DNA of 64,000 nucleotides from an uncultured Aquimarina sp. (GCA_947496555.1 CANMDH010000002.1:62001-126000); one strand, 5' to 3'. Numbered from the stretch's first letter, positions 1 through 9,987 are shown. The notes: generated by a model from the letters alone, not told the origin. Numbers and translations are program-made.

Positions 1-647
1 CCACTAGCATCCGTAATCGTACCACTTACCATTATAGGGATTTCTACATTTCTTTCATCTTTTACCTCTTCAATTGCAAAAAGAGCTGCTTTCGCATTTA
101 ATGTATCAAAAACAGTTTCTACCAATAAAATGTCTGCTCCTCCATCTAAGAGTGCCTCAACCTGCTGCTTATAAGCTATCCTTAATTCATCAAAAGTAAC
201 TGCCCTATATCCTGGATCGTTAACATCGGGAGACATACTTGCAGTTCTATTTGTTGGACCAATAGATCCCGCCACAAATCTTGGTTTATGAGGTTCTTTA
301 GAAGTAAATTCTATTGCTACTTCTTTGGCTATTTTTGCAGATTGATAGTTTAATTCGTACACCAAATCTTCCATCTGATAGTCTGCCATGGCTATAGTTG
401 TGCCCGAAAAAGTATTCGTTTCAACAATATCTGCTCCTGCTTCAAAATACAATCGATGTACTTCTTTGATAGCCTCTGGTTGCGTAATGCTCAACACGTC
501 ATTATTTCCCTGAATAGGGACCGGCCAATCTTTAAGTCTTTCTCCTCTGAAGTCTTCTTCGGTAAACTTATGACGTTGCAGCATGGTCCCCATCGCTCCG
601 TCAAGCACAAGAATCCTTTCTTCCAGTATTTTTTGTATATCTATCAT
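1..647 (-). CDS. metH: Homocysteine S-methyltransferase domain of methionine synthase (MetH-type), 3' end outside window
   Basis: Reading leftwards from the ATG at 647, the protein opens with an LDGAMGT motif followed by TNTFSGT, a GSIGPT segment and a VETVFDT segment. This is the N-terminal Zn/homocysteine-binding (beta/alpha)8 module of cobalamin-dependent methionine synthase. About 215 residues are visible and the frame stays open to the edge. The codon just before the ATG is a stop, which fixes the start. The family moves a methyl group from methyl-THF to homocysteine. In many Bacteroidota this module is a separate short gene followed by the rest of MetH, and the window cannot show which applies. 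A SAM-I riboswitch upstream supports a methionine role. The zinc-ligand cysteines lie beyond the edge. Confidence 0.9.
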   Translation of the reverse strand, partial: MIDIQKILEERILVLDGAMGTMLQRHKFTEEDFRGERLKDWPVPIQGNNDVLSITQPEAIKEVHRLYFEAGADIVETNTFSGTTIAMADYQMEDLVYELNYQSAKIAKEVAIEFTSKEPHKPRFVAGSIGPTNRTASMSPDVNDPGYRAVTFDELRIAYKQQVEALLDGGADILLVETVFDTLNAKAALFAIEEVKDERNVEIPIMVSGTITDAS

Positions 648-746
648 TTAATAATCTTATAATAATTATGATTCTCTATTCTACCTCCTATTAAAATTTG
701 ATAGAAACATAAAATCGTGAATAATTAATATTTTTAAGCTTTCATT

Positions 747-776
747 AAGAAAATAATGGTATCAAGAAAATAATGG
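747..776 (-). repeat. 13-bp direct repeat in the metH leader
   Basis: AAGAAAATAATGG occurs at 747-759 and again at 764-776, a 17-bp period. It lies between the riboswitch aptamer and the metH start, in what should be the untranslated expression platform. Function unknown; it could simply be slippage in AT-rich DNA. Confidence 0.6.
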
Positions 777-804
777 AAAAATATTGCAAGAACTATGAGT
801 CTTC

Positions 805-906
805 GTTATCTATTTCGCTATAGCGAATAGAATGTAGCACCTTCTTTAATAGATAAAGGGTTGCTAAGGTTTCATAGGGTCTATTCCCTCCGCCTTTCTT
901 GATAAC
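805..906 (-). promoter_or_regulatory. SAM-I (S-box) riboswitch upstream of metH
   Basis: On the minus strand the SAM-I core appears in order: the 5' P1 strand GTTATC, AAGA, GGCGGAGGGA, GACCC, ATGAAACC, TTAGCAACC, then AAGGTGCTACATTC and the closing GATAAC. P1 pairs 901-906 with 805-810. The AAGGTGCTA segment forms the second half of the classic core and a P4-like stem follows. The aptamer is transcribed towards metH, whose start lies about 158 nt downstream. Established knowledge: this class binds SAM and turns methionine genes down. I see no strong U-tailed terminator in the leader, so the mechanism (translation or attenuation) is open. Confidence 0.92.
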
Positions 907-955
907 AATTTAAATAATTATATGAACTAAACAGTTTACACCGCTAATTTGACTA

Positions 956-986
956 CAAATAAAAGGTATAGCCTTTTGTTTTGCAA
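956..986 (-). promoter_or_regulatory. Candidate promoter of the metH leader, overlapping a small hairpin
   Basis: On the minus strand TTG (984-986) is followed after 20 nt by TTTATTTG (956-963), one mismatch from the Bacteroidota -7 box TAnnTTTG. Transcription would start around 945-950, just ahead of the riboswitch. The spacer contains AAAAGG/CCTTTT (961-977), which might also end transcription from further upstream. Confidence 0.4.
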
Positions 987-1084
987 GTTTATTAAACTTT
1001 ATTCTTAACTTTTTAGGGAAAGTTATCTATTACTAGTTATAAATTTGGAGCTTTTACAATAACCTTATGATTGACTACTTCATT

Positions 1085-2572
1085 TTATTGAACCCAAGAT
1101 GGTAAGATTCTAGGGTCTATTTCAAGTATGGGTATCGCTACCAGATACATTAATAAGGTCACTAGAATGACACTAATTAGATTTAACCAAAGTCCACATT
1201 TTGCCATTTGTTTTATTGAAATCCGATTACTTGCAAAAATTACTGTATTTGTTCCGGTCCCCGACGGCAACATAAAAGCAAAAGAACAAGCAAATGTTGC
1301 AGGAATCATTAATAATAAGGGATTTGTATTTCCTGCTATTGCCATAGTTGCCAATACTGGTAAAAAGATATTGGCAGTTGCTGTATTAGAGTTTATTTCT
1401 GTTATGAAGATCATAAGGCCCACAATTACTAATAATACTAATAGTAACGGTAGTGCACTTATAAACGATAAATGCTCTCCGATCCATATTGCCAAACCAG
1501 TTGCTTTAAAACTCTCTGCAATGGCATACCCCCCTCCAACAATCATTACAACTCCCCAAGGCACACTACTTGCTTGTTTCCATGTTAAAAGTGGTTTGTT
1601 TTTTTCACTAGGGATCATAAAAAGTAATATTGCAGAAAACATGGCAACCGTACTATCGTGAACATAATCAGCTACTCCTAGTAAAGAACCCCACCCTGGA
1701 ATTATGAAATTATCAAAAACCAAATCTTTTCTAAATATCCATCCCAATGCCGTCAACACAAATACAAAAAGTACTCTTTTTTCAGAAGCGCTTATTTTTC
1801 CCAGGGATCGATATTCTTTTTCAATAACAGATTTACCTCCTGAAAATTCGCCTGAAATCCTAAAATATTTAGTTATATAAACCCAAATTACAGGTATAAA
1901 AATAATTACGATCGGCAGCCCCACGGTAAGCCAGGTAAAAAAACTGATTTCTGGTGCTTTGGGGAACATTTTTTCAATGATTCCCGAAAAAACTAAATTA
2001 ACGGGTGTACCAATCAAGGTGGCAGTACCTCCTACACTAGCAGCATATGCAATAGCCAACATTAAGGCTGTTCCAAAAGTTTTTGATGGATTTTTAGTAT
2101 GTTCTTCTTTGGATATCACAGCAAGTGCAATTGGCAACATAAGTAATGTTACTGCAACATTGGCTATCCACATTGATAACAATGCCGTAGCAATCATAAA
2201 ACTTACAATAATCCTTTTTCTGCTTGTACCTAGTTTTCTAATGATTATTAACGCTATTCTTTTATGAAGATTTTGAGCTTCTATTGCTTTTGCTATAAAA
2301 AAACCCGCCAAAAGCATTAATACATAATTATGCCCATAATTCTCGGCCGTCTGAGATGCCGTAAGAATACCAAGCATTGGAAAAAACACCATTGGCACAA
2401 AAGCAGTCATATAAATGGGTATAGCTTCTGTAATCCACCAGATCGCCATGAGTAAGGTTACCGCAGCAGCTCTCATAGCACCGGGGCTCAACCCGTTTGG
2501 GACCGGAACCGATATTAGAATAAAAAACACTAAAAATCCTGATAGTAATCCAATTTTCTTTGATGATCTCAT
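1085..2572 (-). CDS. SLC13/DASS family sodium-coupled anion transporter
   Basis: A 495-residue inner-membrane protein with about 11-12 hydrophobic segments. It carries the divalent anion:Na+ symporter signatures: GTPVN in the first half, SNTAT in the second (about residue 390), and a late PSGTGTNT loop. Family members import di- or tricarboxylates, sulfate or, rarely, phosphate. Its ATG shares an ATGA overlap with the stop of the PhoD-like gene, so the two are probably translationally coupled. The substrate is therefore likely something released or needed alongside that enzyme. Substrate specificity cannot be read from sequence; an organic dicarboxylate is the default guess, and sulfate or a phosphorylated anion is possible. 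Confidence 0.88.
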   Translation of the reverse strand: MRSSKKIGLLSGFLVFFILISVPVPNGLSPGAMRAAAVTLLMAIWWITEAIPIYMTAFVPMVFFPMLGILTASQTAENYGHNYVLMLLAGFFIAKAIEAQNLHKRIALIIIRKLGTSRKRIIVSFMIATALLSMWIANVAVTLLMLPIALAVISKEEHTKNPSKTFGTALMLAIAYAASVGGTATLIGTPVNLVFSGIIEKMFPKAPEISFFTWLTVGLPIVIIFIPVIWVYITKYFRISGEFSGGKSVIEKEYRSLGKISASEKRVLFVFVLTALGWIFRKDLVFDNFIIPGWGSLLGVADYVHDSTVAMFSAILLFMIPSEKNKPLLTWKQASSVPWGVVMIVGGGYAIAESFKATGLAIWIGEHLSFISALPLLLVLLVIVGLMIFITEINSNTATANIFLPVLATMAIAGNTNPLLLMIPATFACSFAFMLPSGTGTNTVIFASNRISIKQMAKCGLWLNLISVILVTLLMYLVAIPILEIDPRILPSWVQ

Positions 2573-3945
2573 AGACTATTTTGGTTTTGTTCATCAACCA
2601 ATGATTGACAAAATTCATAAGCAATAGGGGTTCCACATTCATTCAAGACAACCTTACTATTCTGATCCTTTGCTTTCCAGGCAAAACAAATTTCTTCTCC
2701 ACCATTATCGGTAACTTCAATAATTCCAAACTGACCCGAAGTAGCACTGTGACCATGTGAGTATGGCCCTCCTTTATAAGAAGGTTTTTGGTCCAATGGA
2801 CCTGCTTGAAATACCGGAATCGGAGCTCCGCCCTTATCGGCATAATCACTATTTGTGCCATTGTCGATAGCGCTCATATGAGCATCCCCTGAAATAATGC
2901 TTACTTGTATTTTATTGGCTTTGATATAATTAGCAATCTCTCTACGCTCTTCTGGATATCCTCCCCAATCATCATCTTCGTTACATTCATAATTAGGGCC
3001 TCCAGGATGATTTATGTATGGAATTCCAGATACCCATACGACCACTTGATTATTCTTTTTTGCATCTAATAATTCTTGTTTAAACCAATCTAAATGCTCT
3101 TTGCTACCAAAATTGGAACCTTCTTTTGTTTTTTTGCAATTGATATCATACTCCGGAGGGGACTTTTCTGATCTTAGGTCTGGTAATAAAAAACGTACTC
3201 TACCAATTACTAAAGACTGTGACAAAGGCATTTTTTTGTCCTTAAAAGCAAAGGGATAGGATGGTACATACAGTCTATACCCTTCTTTGGCTTGCTCTCT
3301 ACATATTGCATTTTTATCACTATTGCTATCCCCATAATCGTGATCATCCCATATATAAGCGATAGGCACATTACGGTATAAATCCTGTTGTGTCTTGCTA
3401 CCAAGAACCTTTATAATATTTTCTGCATATTGTTTACTACAGTCTGTATTAACGTCTCCATAATGCAAATCACCGGTTATAATGTATAGTAAGGGATCTT
3501 CTTTTTTGATGGTTGTAAACACTTTACTTTCAGACCCCGTTCTGGCACAGGAGGCAAATGCAATTTTATAAGAATATGGCTTAGAATTCGTAGTTCTAAA
3601 CCTTCCTGTACTATTACTATGTAATACACCATCTATATCGAACTTATAATAATATCTAGTATCTGATTCTAGATTTTTTATAGTGAACGTTCCAAAAAAA
3701 TAGGTATTCTCTTGTATCAATACTTTTTCTGAAACAAAAGCCTTCTCAAAATCAATTGAGTCTTTACTAACTAAAATTTTTGCAGTTCCTTGATTAGAAA
3801 ATCTGGCAGTAATCTTTGCCTCATGTTCCTGAACACTGCCAGACCAAAAATTCAGTACTTTGTTAGTATTTATTGATTCCTTCTTTTCTTTTGAACATTG
3901 AACAGTAATGATCAAAAGAAACAGACACGTACCTAATATCCTCAT
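2569..3945 (-). CDS. PhoD-like alkaline phosphatase/phosphodiesterase lipoprotein
   Basis: 458 residues. A short hydrophobic N-terminus ends in a Cys at about residue 17 followed by SKEKKE, so it is probably a lipoprotein. Residues of about 25-115 form a Fn3-like PhoD N-domain. The metallophosphatase core then shows FASCARTGS (about 130), GDLHYGD (about 157), a WDDHDYGDSNS block (about 200) and SGDAHMSA (about 355), the usual metal and catalytic blocks of the PhoD family. Such enzymes hydrolyse phosphomono- or diesters outside the cytoplasm. The gene is 12 nt downstream of the TonB receptor and overlaps the transporter, suggesting surface uptake, hydrolysis and inner-membrane import of one class of compound. 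Confidence 0.87.
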   Translation of the reverse strand: MRILGTCLFLLIITVQCSKEKKESINTNKVLNFWSGSVQEHEAKITARFSNQGTAKILVSKDSIDFEKAFVSEKVLIQENTYFFGTFTIKNLESDTRYYYKFDIDGVLHSNSTGRFRTTNSKPYSYKIAFASCARTGSESKVFTTIKKEDPLLYIITGDLHYGDVNTDCSKQYAENIIKVLGSKTQQDLYRNVPIAYIWDDHDYGDSNSDKNAICREQAKEGYRLYVPSYPFAFKDKKMPLSQSLVIGRVRFLLPDLRSEKSPPEYDINCKKTKEGSNFGSKEHLDWFKQELLDAKKNNQVVVWVSGIPYINHPGGPNYECNEDDDWGGYPEERREIANYIKANKIQVSIISGDAHMSAIDNGTNSDYADKGGAPIPVFQAGPLDQKPSYKGGPYSHGHSATSGQFGIIEVTDNGGEEICFAWKAKDQNSKVVLNECGTPIAYEFCQSLVDEQNQNSL

Positions 3946-3957
3946 TTGATTTGAATC

Positions 3958-6726
3958 TTATTTCAAATTAAACTTAAGACCAAATCGATACCATGGCGCA
4001 TAAAATTCCTGAAAAATAGGTCGAGAACGATCCCCTTGATATTGTCTTACCGGACTATCATTAAGGTTAATTGCCTCTGCATAAATCGAAAATGTATCAC
4101 TAATTTTAAATGAAGTAGAGAAATCAAGCTGAAGTCTATCATCAAAGACCGTATCGTCATCTGCCAATGAAGATAATTCCTGCACATAACTTCCATTATA
4201 ATTCAACGCAAGTCGAGCCTGTACTCTTCCTTTATTGTAAGCCAATGCCACATTAAATATATGATCTGCTTGACCAGGAAGTGATACTTCTTCCTCGGTT
4301 TGATTATCTATATCTTCACCTCTAAATACATCAATAGATGAATTCGTATATGTATAATTAGCATATATCCCAAAACCTGACCATATACCTGGTAAGAAAG
4401 TGAAGTTCTGTTGCCAATTCATTTCTATTCCAAAAAGACTAGCAGCATTCCCATTAATTGGTGACTCTATTCTAAATCCATCAAACTCTCCACCCTGTCT
4501 ACGTTGAACTGTAGTATAAATAAAGTTGTCTATATTCTTGTAAAAAAAACCAGCAGAAAGAACACCAACATTTTTAAAGTAGTGCTCTCCTAAAATATCA
4601 AAATTAAAAGCACTAGCAGGTTCCAGTAAAGGGTTACCTTCTTGCAATTCTTGATCTTGTTGATTAATTGTTCTCGCAGGAACTAGACCATCAAAATTTG
4701 GTCTAGCATAGGTCCAAGTAAAAGCCGCTCTCAGGTTGGTATACTCAGCCAGATCATATTTAAACTGTAGGTTAGGCAACAAAAAATCATAATCATTAGA
4801 TCCTTGAACTCGTGTTACTGGATTAGGCTCATCAAAATTTAATTGATTTGCGGTGTAGTCAACAGTTGTGTTTTCATAACGTACACCTCCTAATACCATT
4901 AATTTTTGAAATTGCACTTTCGTCATTAAGTATACTGCAGAAACGTTTTCATTAGCATCATAAAATGGGCCATCACTTTCTTCGATAGAAGCTTCTGTAT
5001 CTTCTTCTAAAAACCCACCTGCTCTAACTCTACCTGCAAGCCCTCTTACCAGCCCGGGATCAGCAAAAAGACCATTATCATAACGTCCTCCTAAAAAATC
5101 ATCATCTCTAAAATCACCTAGCAGATCATTTAAGGTAAACTCATCTTGTGGATTAACAAAATCAGCTCCAAATACTCTTACATTATTGATTCGATCCTTT
5201 TCTTTATCCCGATACTTAAATCCAGTTTTAATATACCCATCACCGGTTCCAACCTTATATGGGATTTTTACATTAAATTTCATAGTGATATTACGATCGT
5301 TTCTTATTCTATCTGTGAGCTCTAATTCGTCGAATTCGTATTGCGAATAATTAAATCTGTCTACCCCATTGGTTATGGTAAATTGAGGAAAATCAACATC
5401 GCTTCGATCTATTGTAAAATCTGCTGCCTCATTATGTTCAAATCCAATATCAATTCTATCCAACTCATTTTCTTTAGCTTCAGAATAGGCAAATTCATAA
5501 TCTAGAGTAACACTCCCTATATTATGCTTTCCTCCTGTATTAATACTCCAAATTTGTTGTACTTGCTCCCTGTCTTTTAAACTATTGGTAAACTCACCTT
5601 CTTCCACAGTGGTAGGAGTAAGATATGTTCCTTTTCCAGGTCTGAAACGCATTCTACGTCTAAACTCTTGATCCGAATAATCATTAAATATACCACGCAA
5701 GTAAAAAGTGGAAGTTGGATTAAATTTATAATCTATTGTTCCATTTAGCCCAAGTCTTTTACGTTCAATTTCATAATCCCGCAGTTGTAATTGATCCAAT
5801 ACATAAACTTCTCCATTTCCAAAATCTTCTTTTCTAAATACCGATTCATTATTATCCGAACCTCTATTACTTACGGTATAAGATCCGTTGAAAGCAAGAC
5901 CAAGTTTACCAAATCGTTCACTATACGATCCTTGTACCTGATAATTTTCGGCACTTTCTACCAAGGTATTATATCCACCCCCAACGGTTCCTGATATTCT
6001 TCTTTTTCCGGATCCTGCTGATTTTGTAATTAAGTTTACAGATCCCCCGATAGCATCTCCATCCATATCCGGAGTAACAGATTTTACAATTTCGATAGCG
6101 GCTAGCTGATCTATAGGTACCACATCGAGCGCAACATATCTAAACTCACCTTCTGGAGAAGGAATTTGCTCTCCATTAATACTAATATTAGTTAATCCGG
6201 GAGGTGTGCCTCGAATCTGTACAAAACGACCTTCTCCCTGATCCCTTTGCAAGGATACAGAAGGGATTCGCTGTACAGCTTCTGCTGTATTAAGATCTGG
6301 AAAACGTCCTATTTGATCTGCCGAAACTATACTTACTATTTGTTCTGCAGTTCGTTGTTTATTAAGTGCTTTACTTTGTCCATCTGCCGAAGTGGAAATC
6401 AATACCTCATCTAGTGCTTCAGATGACCCTTTCATAGAAATATTAAGTTCGGTATTTTGATTACTAACAACTTGTAATGCTAATTTTTGATTATCGAATC
6501 CCAGATAAGAGATTATTATATTGTAGTTTCCTTCAGCTACCTTATTAAATTGAAAATTTCCGTCAAAATCGGTCGAAGTGCCTATAGAAGTTCCTTCTAT
6601 TACTACAGAAGCACCTGGTAAGGGTAAACCAGAATCATCCAAAACATTACCCGTAATAGTCCCTGACTGCCCATAAGTAAAGGCAATATGTAAGAAAACA
6701 ACTATACTTAATACTTTTTTAAACAT
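3958..6726 (-). CDS. TonB-dependent outer-membrane receptor with carboxypeptidase-regulatory-like N-domain
   Basis: 922 residues. A signal peptide ending near FTYGQ is followed by a carboxypeptidase-D regulatory-like beta-sandwich (about 22-95). Next comes a plug domain (about 105-245) with VQIRG, SINGEQIPSPEGE and the VTPDMDGDAIGGSVNL segment typical of the TIGR01782-like receptor branch. The rest is a 22-strand barrel ending in an FGLKFNLK-type C-terminus. No SusD partner follows; instead the PhoD-like enzyme and the SLC13 carrier are downstream. This makes it the probable outer-membrane entry of a small uptake operon. The ligand is unknown. A palindromic site and a two-component pair lie just upstream on the other strand. 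Confidence 0.93.
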   Translation of the reverse strand: MFKKVLSIVVFLHIAFTYGQSGTITGNVLDDSGLPLPGASVVIEGTSIGTSTDFDGNFQFNKVAEGNYNIIISYLGFDNQKLALQVVSNQNTELNISMKGSSEALDEVLISTSADGQSKALNKQRTAEQIVSIVSADQIGRFPDLNTAEAVQRIPSVSLQRDQGEGRFVQIRGTPPGLTNISINGEQIPSPEGEFRYVALDVVPIDQLAAIEIVKSVTPDMDGDAIGGSVNLITKSAGSGKRRISGTVGGGYNTLVESAENYQVQGSYSERFGKLGLAFNGSYTVSNRGSDNNESVFRKEDFGNGEVYVLDQLQLRDYEIERKRLGLNGTIDYKFNPTSTFYLRGIFNDYSDQEFRRRMRFRPGKGTYLTPTTVEEGEFTNSLKDREQVQQIWSINTGGKHNIGSVTLDYEFAYSEAKENELDRIDIGFEHNEAADFTIDRSDVDFPQFTITNGVDRFNYSQYEFDELELTDRIRNDRNITMKFNVKIPYKVGTGDGYIKTGFKYRDKEKDRINNVRVFGADFVNPQDEFTLNDLLGDFRDDDFLGGRYDNGLFADPGLVRGLAGRVRAGGFLEEDTEASIEESDGPFYDANENVSAVYLMTKVQFQKLMVLGGVRYENTTVDYTANQLNFDEPNPVTRVQGSNDYDFLLPNLQFKYDLAEYTNLRAAFTWTYARPNFDGLVPARTINQQDQELQEGNPLLEPASAFNFDILGEHYFKNVGVLSAGFFYKNIDNFIYTTVQRRQGGEFDGFRIESPINGNAASLFGIEMNWQQNFTFLPGIWSGFGIYANYTYTNSSIDVFRGEDIDNQTEEEVSLPGQADHIFNVALAYNKGRVQARLALNYNGSYVQELSSLADDDTVFDDRLQLDFSTSFKISDTFSIYAEAINLNDSPVRQYQGDRSRPIFQEFYAPWYRFGLKFNLK

Positions 6727-6809
6727 AACCTAATTTTTACATGATTAGAATATCGTAATATTCGTTGTTTTTAATCAAAAAAATGATAGTGACTTTTACG
6801 AAAAACATG

Positions 6810-6824
6810 TAGTACAAAGTACTA
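6810..6824. promoter_or_regulatory. Palindrome in the divergent intergenic region (candidate operator)
   Basis: TAGTAC-AAA-GTACTA is a perfect inverted repeat between the TonB receptor start (6726) and the response regulator start (6886). On the minus strand it contains TACTTTG, close to a -7 box. Its position suits a regulator of either gene, but only one copy is visible. Confidence 0.35.
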
Positions 6825-6885
6825 TACTTTTTTAACATAACTTTAAGTATATTTACAATTACTATAGGGAATTCAAAAAAAACAT

Positions 6886-7527
6886 ATGAAAATAAAGGTT
6901 ATAATTGCAGATGATCATGCGGTTGTAAGAACTGGACTTCAGCTTATTCTGGCAGGTACATCTGATATTGATATTGTAGATGAAGCCACAACTGGTAATG
7001 AATTGTTAAAAAAACTAAAATCTAATACCGAAATAGATGTAGTAATTCTTGACATTCATATGCCAGGAAAAGATGTAATTGATACCCTAACTGAATTTCG
7101 TACTCACTATCCTAATTTACCGGTTCTTATCTTTACTATGTATGATGAAAACCAATACTTCATTAGACTATTTAAAAACGGTGCCTGGGGCTACATCAGC
7201 AAAGAGAGCGATCACAATGAAATTATAGAAGCGATTCGAACTGTTCATAATGGTAAGAAATACTATTCTAAAACCCAAGCCGATCTTATTGCTAATAACC
7301 TTTTTGACAAAAGTGAGCGTTTATTACATGAAAAATTAACCGATAGGGAGTTTCAAATTCTTTGTATGATTTCAGAAGGTGTTAGAAACTCTCAAATCGC
7401 CAAAAGATTAAATATTAGTAAAAATACAATTAGCAATCATAGAAATAATATTCTAAAAAAAATGGATTTAGAAAACAACGTAGAAATTGCCCATTACGCT
7501 GTTAAGCACAATTTAACTCCAGATTAA
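6886..7527 (+). CDS. NarL/FixJ-type response regulator (receiver + LuxR HTH)
   Basis: 213 residues. The receiver domain has the acidic pair D9/D10, the phospho-acceptor D56 in VILDIHMPG, T84 in LIFTM and K106 in YISKES. The C-terminal LuxR-type HTH (about 148-208) has LTDREFQIL, NSQIAKRLNIS and the recognition helix KNTISNHRNNIL. It is a cytoplasmic transcription factor expected to dimerise on phosphorylation. The TPR histidine kinase follows 44 nt later and is the obvious partner. The TonB receptor operon diverges 159 nt away and is the closest candidate target. Confidence 0.94.
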   Translation: MKIKVIIADDHAVVRTGLQLILAGTSDIDIVDEATTGNELLKKLKSNTEIDVVILDIHMPGKDVIDTLTEFRTHYPNLPVLIFTMYDENQYFIRLFKNGAWGYISKESDHNEIIEAIRTVHNGKKYYSKTQADLIANNLFDKSERLLHEKLTDREFQILCMISEGVRNSQIAKRLNISKNTISNHRNNILKKMDLENNVEIAHYAVKHNLTPD

Positions 7528-7571
7528 AAGCAGTATTTACCTTGTTTCAAATGGTCCTATAATTTTGTAAA

Positions 7572-9836
7572 ATGTACGTTAACTTCAGGTTTTTTATTCT
7601 CATAACGGTTTGCTTATTTTTTAACTGTAATACTCCAGAATCTTTGGATAAGCAAGCAGATAGAAAAAAATCACATTCAAATAATCCACAGAATTATTGT
7701 AATTCTTATGACCAATACATTAAAAAAACAGTCTCTCTAGCAATATCGCAGGGACAAAAAGCACTTTCTACCCTAAAAGAAGGCACTACATCTTGCAGTA
7801 AAGCCGACATATTTCAAAAAATGGGGATGGCTTATTATTATCAAGGAAATTTTCAGCTATCGACAGAATATTTGTTGAAATCCATTAGGCTACATAAAAA
7901 AGATCAGTCCAAATATCAGGTGCTCTTTGATTCCTATTATCTATCTAAGAATTATCTTGATAGCGGCAATACAACAAAAGCGAAAGAAATATTGTCAAAA
8001 GCTATTTCAGAAATAGCCGAATATAAAAACGCTACAATTCATGCACAACTCCTAAATATTCTAGGAAAATGTTATAACCATACAGGCGATTTTAATGCCT
8101 CTCTTAAGGCCTTTAATACTTCGCTTACCATCGCCGAAAAAGTCAATGACCAAACCACGATAGCTTTAAACTTTAATGAGCTAGGTATTCATTTCTATCA
8201 AAATGATTTTTATGGTAAGGCTTTAGAATACCACTATAAAGCCTTTAAAATTTTTAAAGACATTGATAATAAAATCGAAGTTATTCATACACAATATAAC
8301 TTAGCAAGGGTTTACCTAAGATTGAAGGATTATGCTAAAAGCAAAACAATACTTGAAGAATCCCTGATGGAAAGTAAAAGTTTGGGCTTGAAAAAAGAAA
8401 ACTCTAATATATTAAAGAGTTTAGGAAGCAGAAGTAAAGCACTTAAAAACTATGACAAAGCATTAGAATATTATGAAGAAGCCTTGGCCATTGCACAGAA
8501 AATCAATTTTAAGATTGGCATTGGTAAAAACCTTAACAATATTGGCAACATAAAAAGTGAACAAAAAAAATACAACGAAGCATTAGACTATTTCAATCAA
8601 GTGCTATCTATATATGAATCGATAAATTATGCTCCCGGAATATTAGAATGCAAAGTGGATTTAGGGAAACTTTTTGTGGATAAAAAAGAATATACCAATG
8701 CGTCAAAAACATTTGAACAATGTTTTAAACTATTAGAACAAGGTAGTGATAACCATACGCTGGCAGAAAATGTACTGTACCTGTCGAACACCTACAGATT
8801 AGAGGATAATTACAAACTGGCTTTAAAATATCGGATCATGTACTCTGATTTAAGTCAACTAATATTTAATAGGCAAGAAAGTAAGAACATAGCGCTACAG
8901 AAAGTAATTTTTGAAACCAAAAAAAAAGAAAGTGAAAACAAGCTTTTAAGAGTAGAAAACGAAGTAAAAAACCTACAGATATACAAAAAGAACAATTTAA
9001 TCATAACCGTTATCGTGATTTCTTTTCTATTTGCAATCATAGCCATAATAATCTATAGTCGGTTTTTACAAAAGATTAAACTAAATAAGCAACTAAGAAG
9101 TCTCAATAGTAAGCTAGAGCTTACCAATAGACAACTTCAAACAGAAGCTTTAAATAGAGATAAATTTTTTGCTATAATAGCACACGAATTAAGAAATCCA
9201 TTATGGTGGTTTAAGAGTTTAACAAAAGTATTAAACGAACAGTTTGATACGATGAGCAAAGAAAATTTAAAAAAAATAAGTAATACTCTTGACGAGTCTG
9301 CAAATAATGCTTTTCATCTTACAGAAAACTTATTACAATGGTCAAAAACAAAATTAGGTAGATTGGTTTACAAACCTACATCATTAAAGTTTGGTAGCCT
9401 GGTCGACAAGAATTTTCAACTTTTCAAATTACAAATAGATCAAAAAGAAATTGAAGTAGTTAATTTAGTACATCCAGAAACCTATGTCTTTGCGGATCCT
9501 CAAATGATGGATACGATCGTTAGAAATTTGATTTCGAATTCTTTAAAACATTCAAACAAAAAGGGAATGGTAAAAGTATATGCTAATCAAATAGAAGATC
9601 GTCTAGAGATCACTTTCGAAGATAAAGGGGAAGGAATTAAGAAAAAGCATATCCAAAAAATTTTGGATCACAATTATGAATTTTCAAACCCCAATGATTC
9701 TAATAAAAATAGCTCTGGTTTAGGACTAAAGCTTTGTATAGAATTTATTGAAAAACATCGAAGTGAATTAAAGATAAAGAATCTAAAAAAAGGATTACAG
9801 GTCAAGTTTTCATTGCCTTTGGTAGAAAGTAATTAG
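7572..9836 (+). CDS. TPR-containing sensor histidine kinase
   Basis: 754 residues. The N-terminus resembles a lipoprotein signal (Cys at about 19). Tetratricopeptide repeats fill about residues 75-430, then comes a coiled coil and one membrane span (about 476-496). The HisKA motif IIAHELRNP contains the phospho-acceptor His at about 538. The ATPase domain shows the N box RNLISNSLKHS, the G1 box DKGEGI and the G2 box SSGLGLKLC. The repeats are therefore periplasmic and probably sense a protein or peptide partner, while the kinase core is cytoplasmic. This layout is common in Bacteroidota and is normally paired with a LuxR-type regulator, as here. Confidence 0.93.
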   Translation: MYVNFRFFILITVCLFFNCNTPESLDKQADRKKSHSNNPQNYCNSYDQYIKKTVSLAISQGQKALSTLKEGTTSCSKADIFQKMGMAYYYQGNFQLSTEYLLKSIRLHKKDQSKYQVLFDSYYLSKNYLDSGNTTKAKEILSKAISEIAEYKNATIHAQLLNILGKCYNHTGDFNASLKAFNTSLTIAEKVNDQTTIALNFNELGIHFYQNDFYGKALEYHYKAFKIFKDIDNKIEVIHTQYNLARVYLRLKDYAKSKTILEESLMESKSLGLKKENSNILKSLGSRSKALKNYDKALEYYEEALAIAQKINFKIGIGKNLNNIGNIKSEQKKYNEALDYFNQVLSIYESINYAPGILECKVDLGKLFVDKKEYTNASKTFEQCFKLLEQGSDNHTLAENVLYLSNTYRLEDNYKLALKYRIMYSDLSQLIFNRQESKNIALQKVIFETKKKESENKLLRVENEVKNLQIYKKNNLIITVIVISFLFAIIAIIIYSRFLQKIKLNKQLRSLNSKLELTNRQLQTEALNRDKFFAIIAHELRNPLWWFKSLTKVLNEQFDTMSKENLKKISNTLDESANNAFHLTENLLQWSKTKLGRLVYKPTSLKFGSLVDKNFQLFKLQIDQKEIEVVNLVHPETYVFADPQMMDTIVRNLISNSLKHSNKKGMVKVYANQIEDRLEITFEDKGEGIKKKHIQKILDHNYEFSNPNDSNKNSSGLGLKLCIEFIEKHRSELKIKNLKKGLQVKFSLPLVESN

Positions 9837-9987
9837 GAGAATTAATTTGTGCGCCTTCAGGACATCGGATATCTCTAAGCACTATAGAATAACGTTGATT
9901 CATATTTTATAAGACAGACAATGTGCAACATTTCTATTTAATCCACAGTTTATATCATATAAAAGATATCATAAAATTAAATTTTAT

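Noticed and set aside
2328-2642. Open frame on the minus strand overlapping the transporter and PhoD genes
   Set aside because: It lies wholly inside two well-supported genes in another frame and has no recognisable domain.
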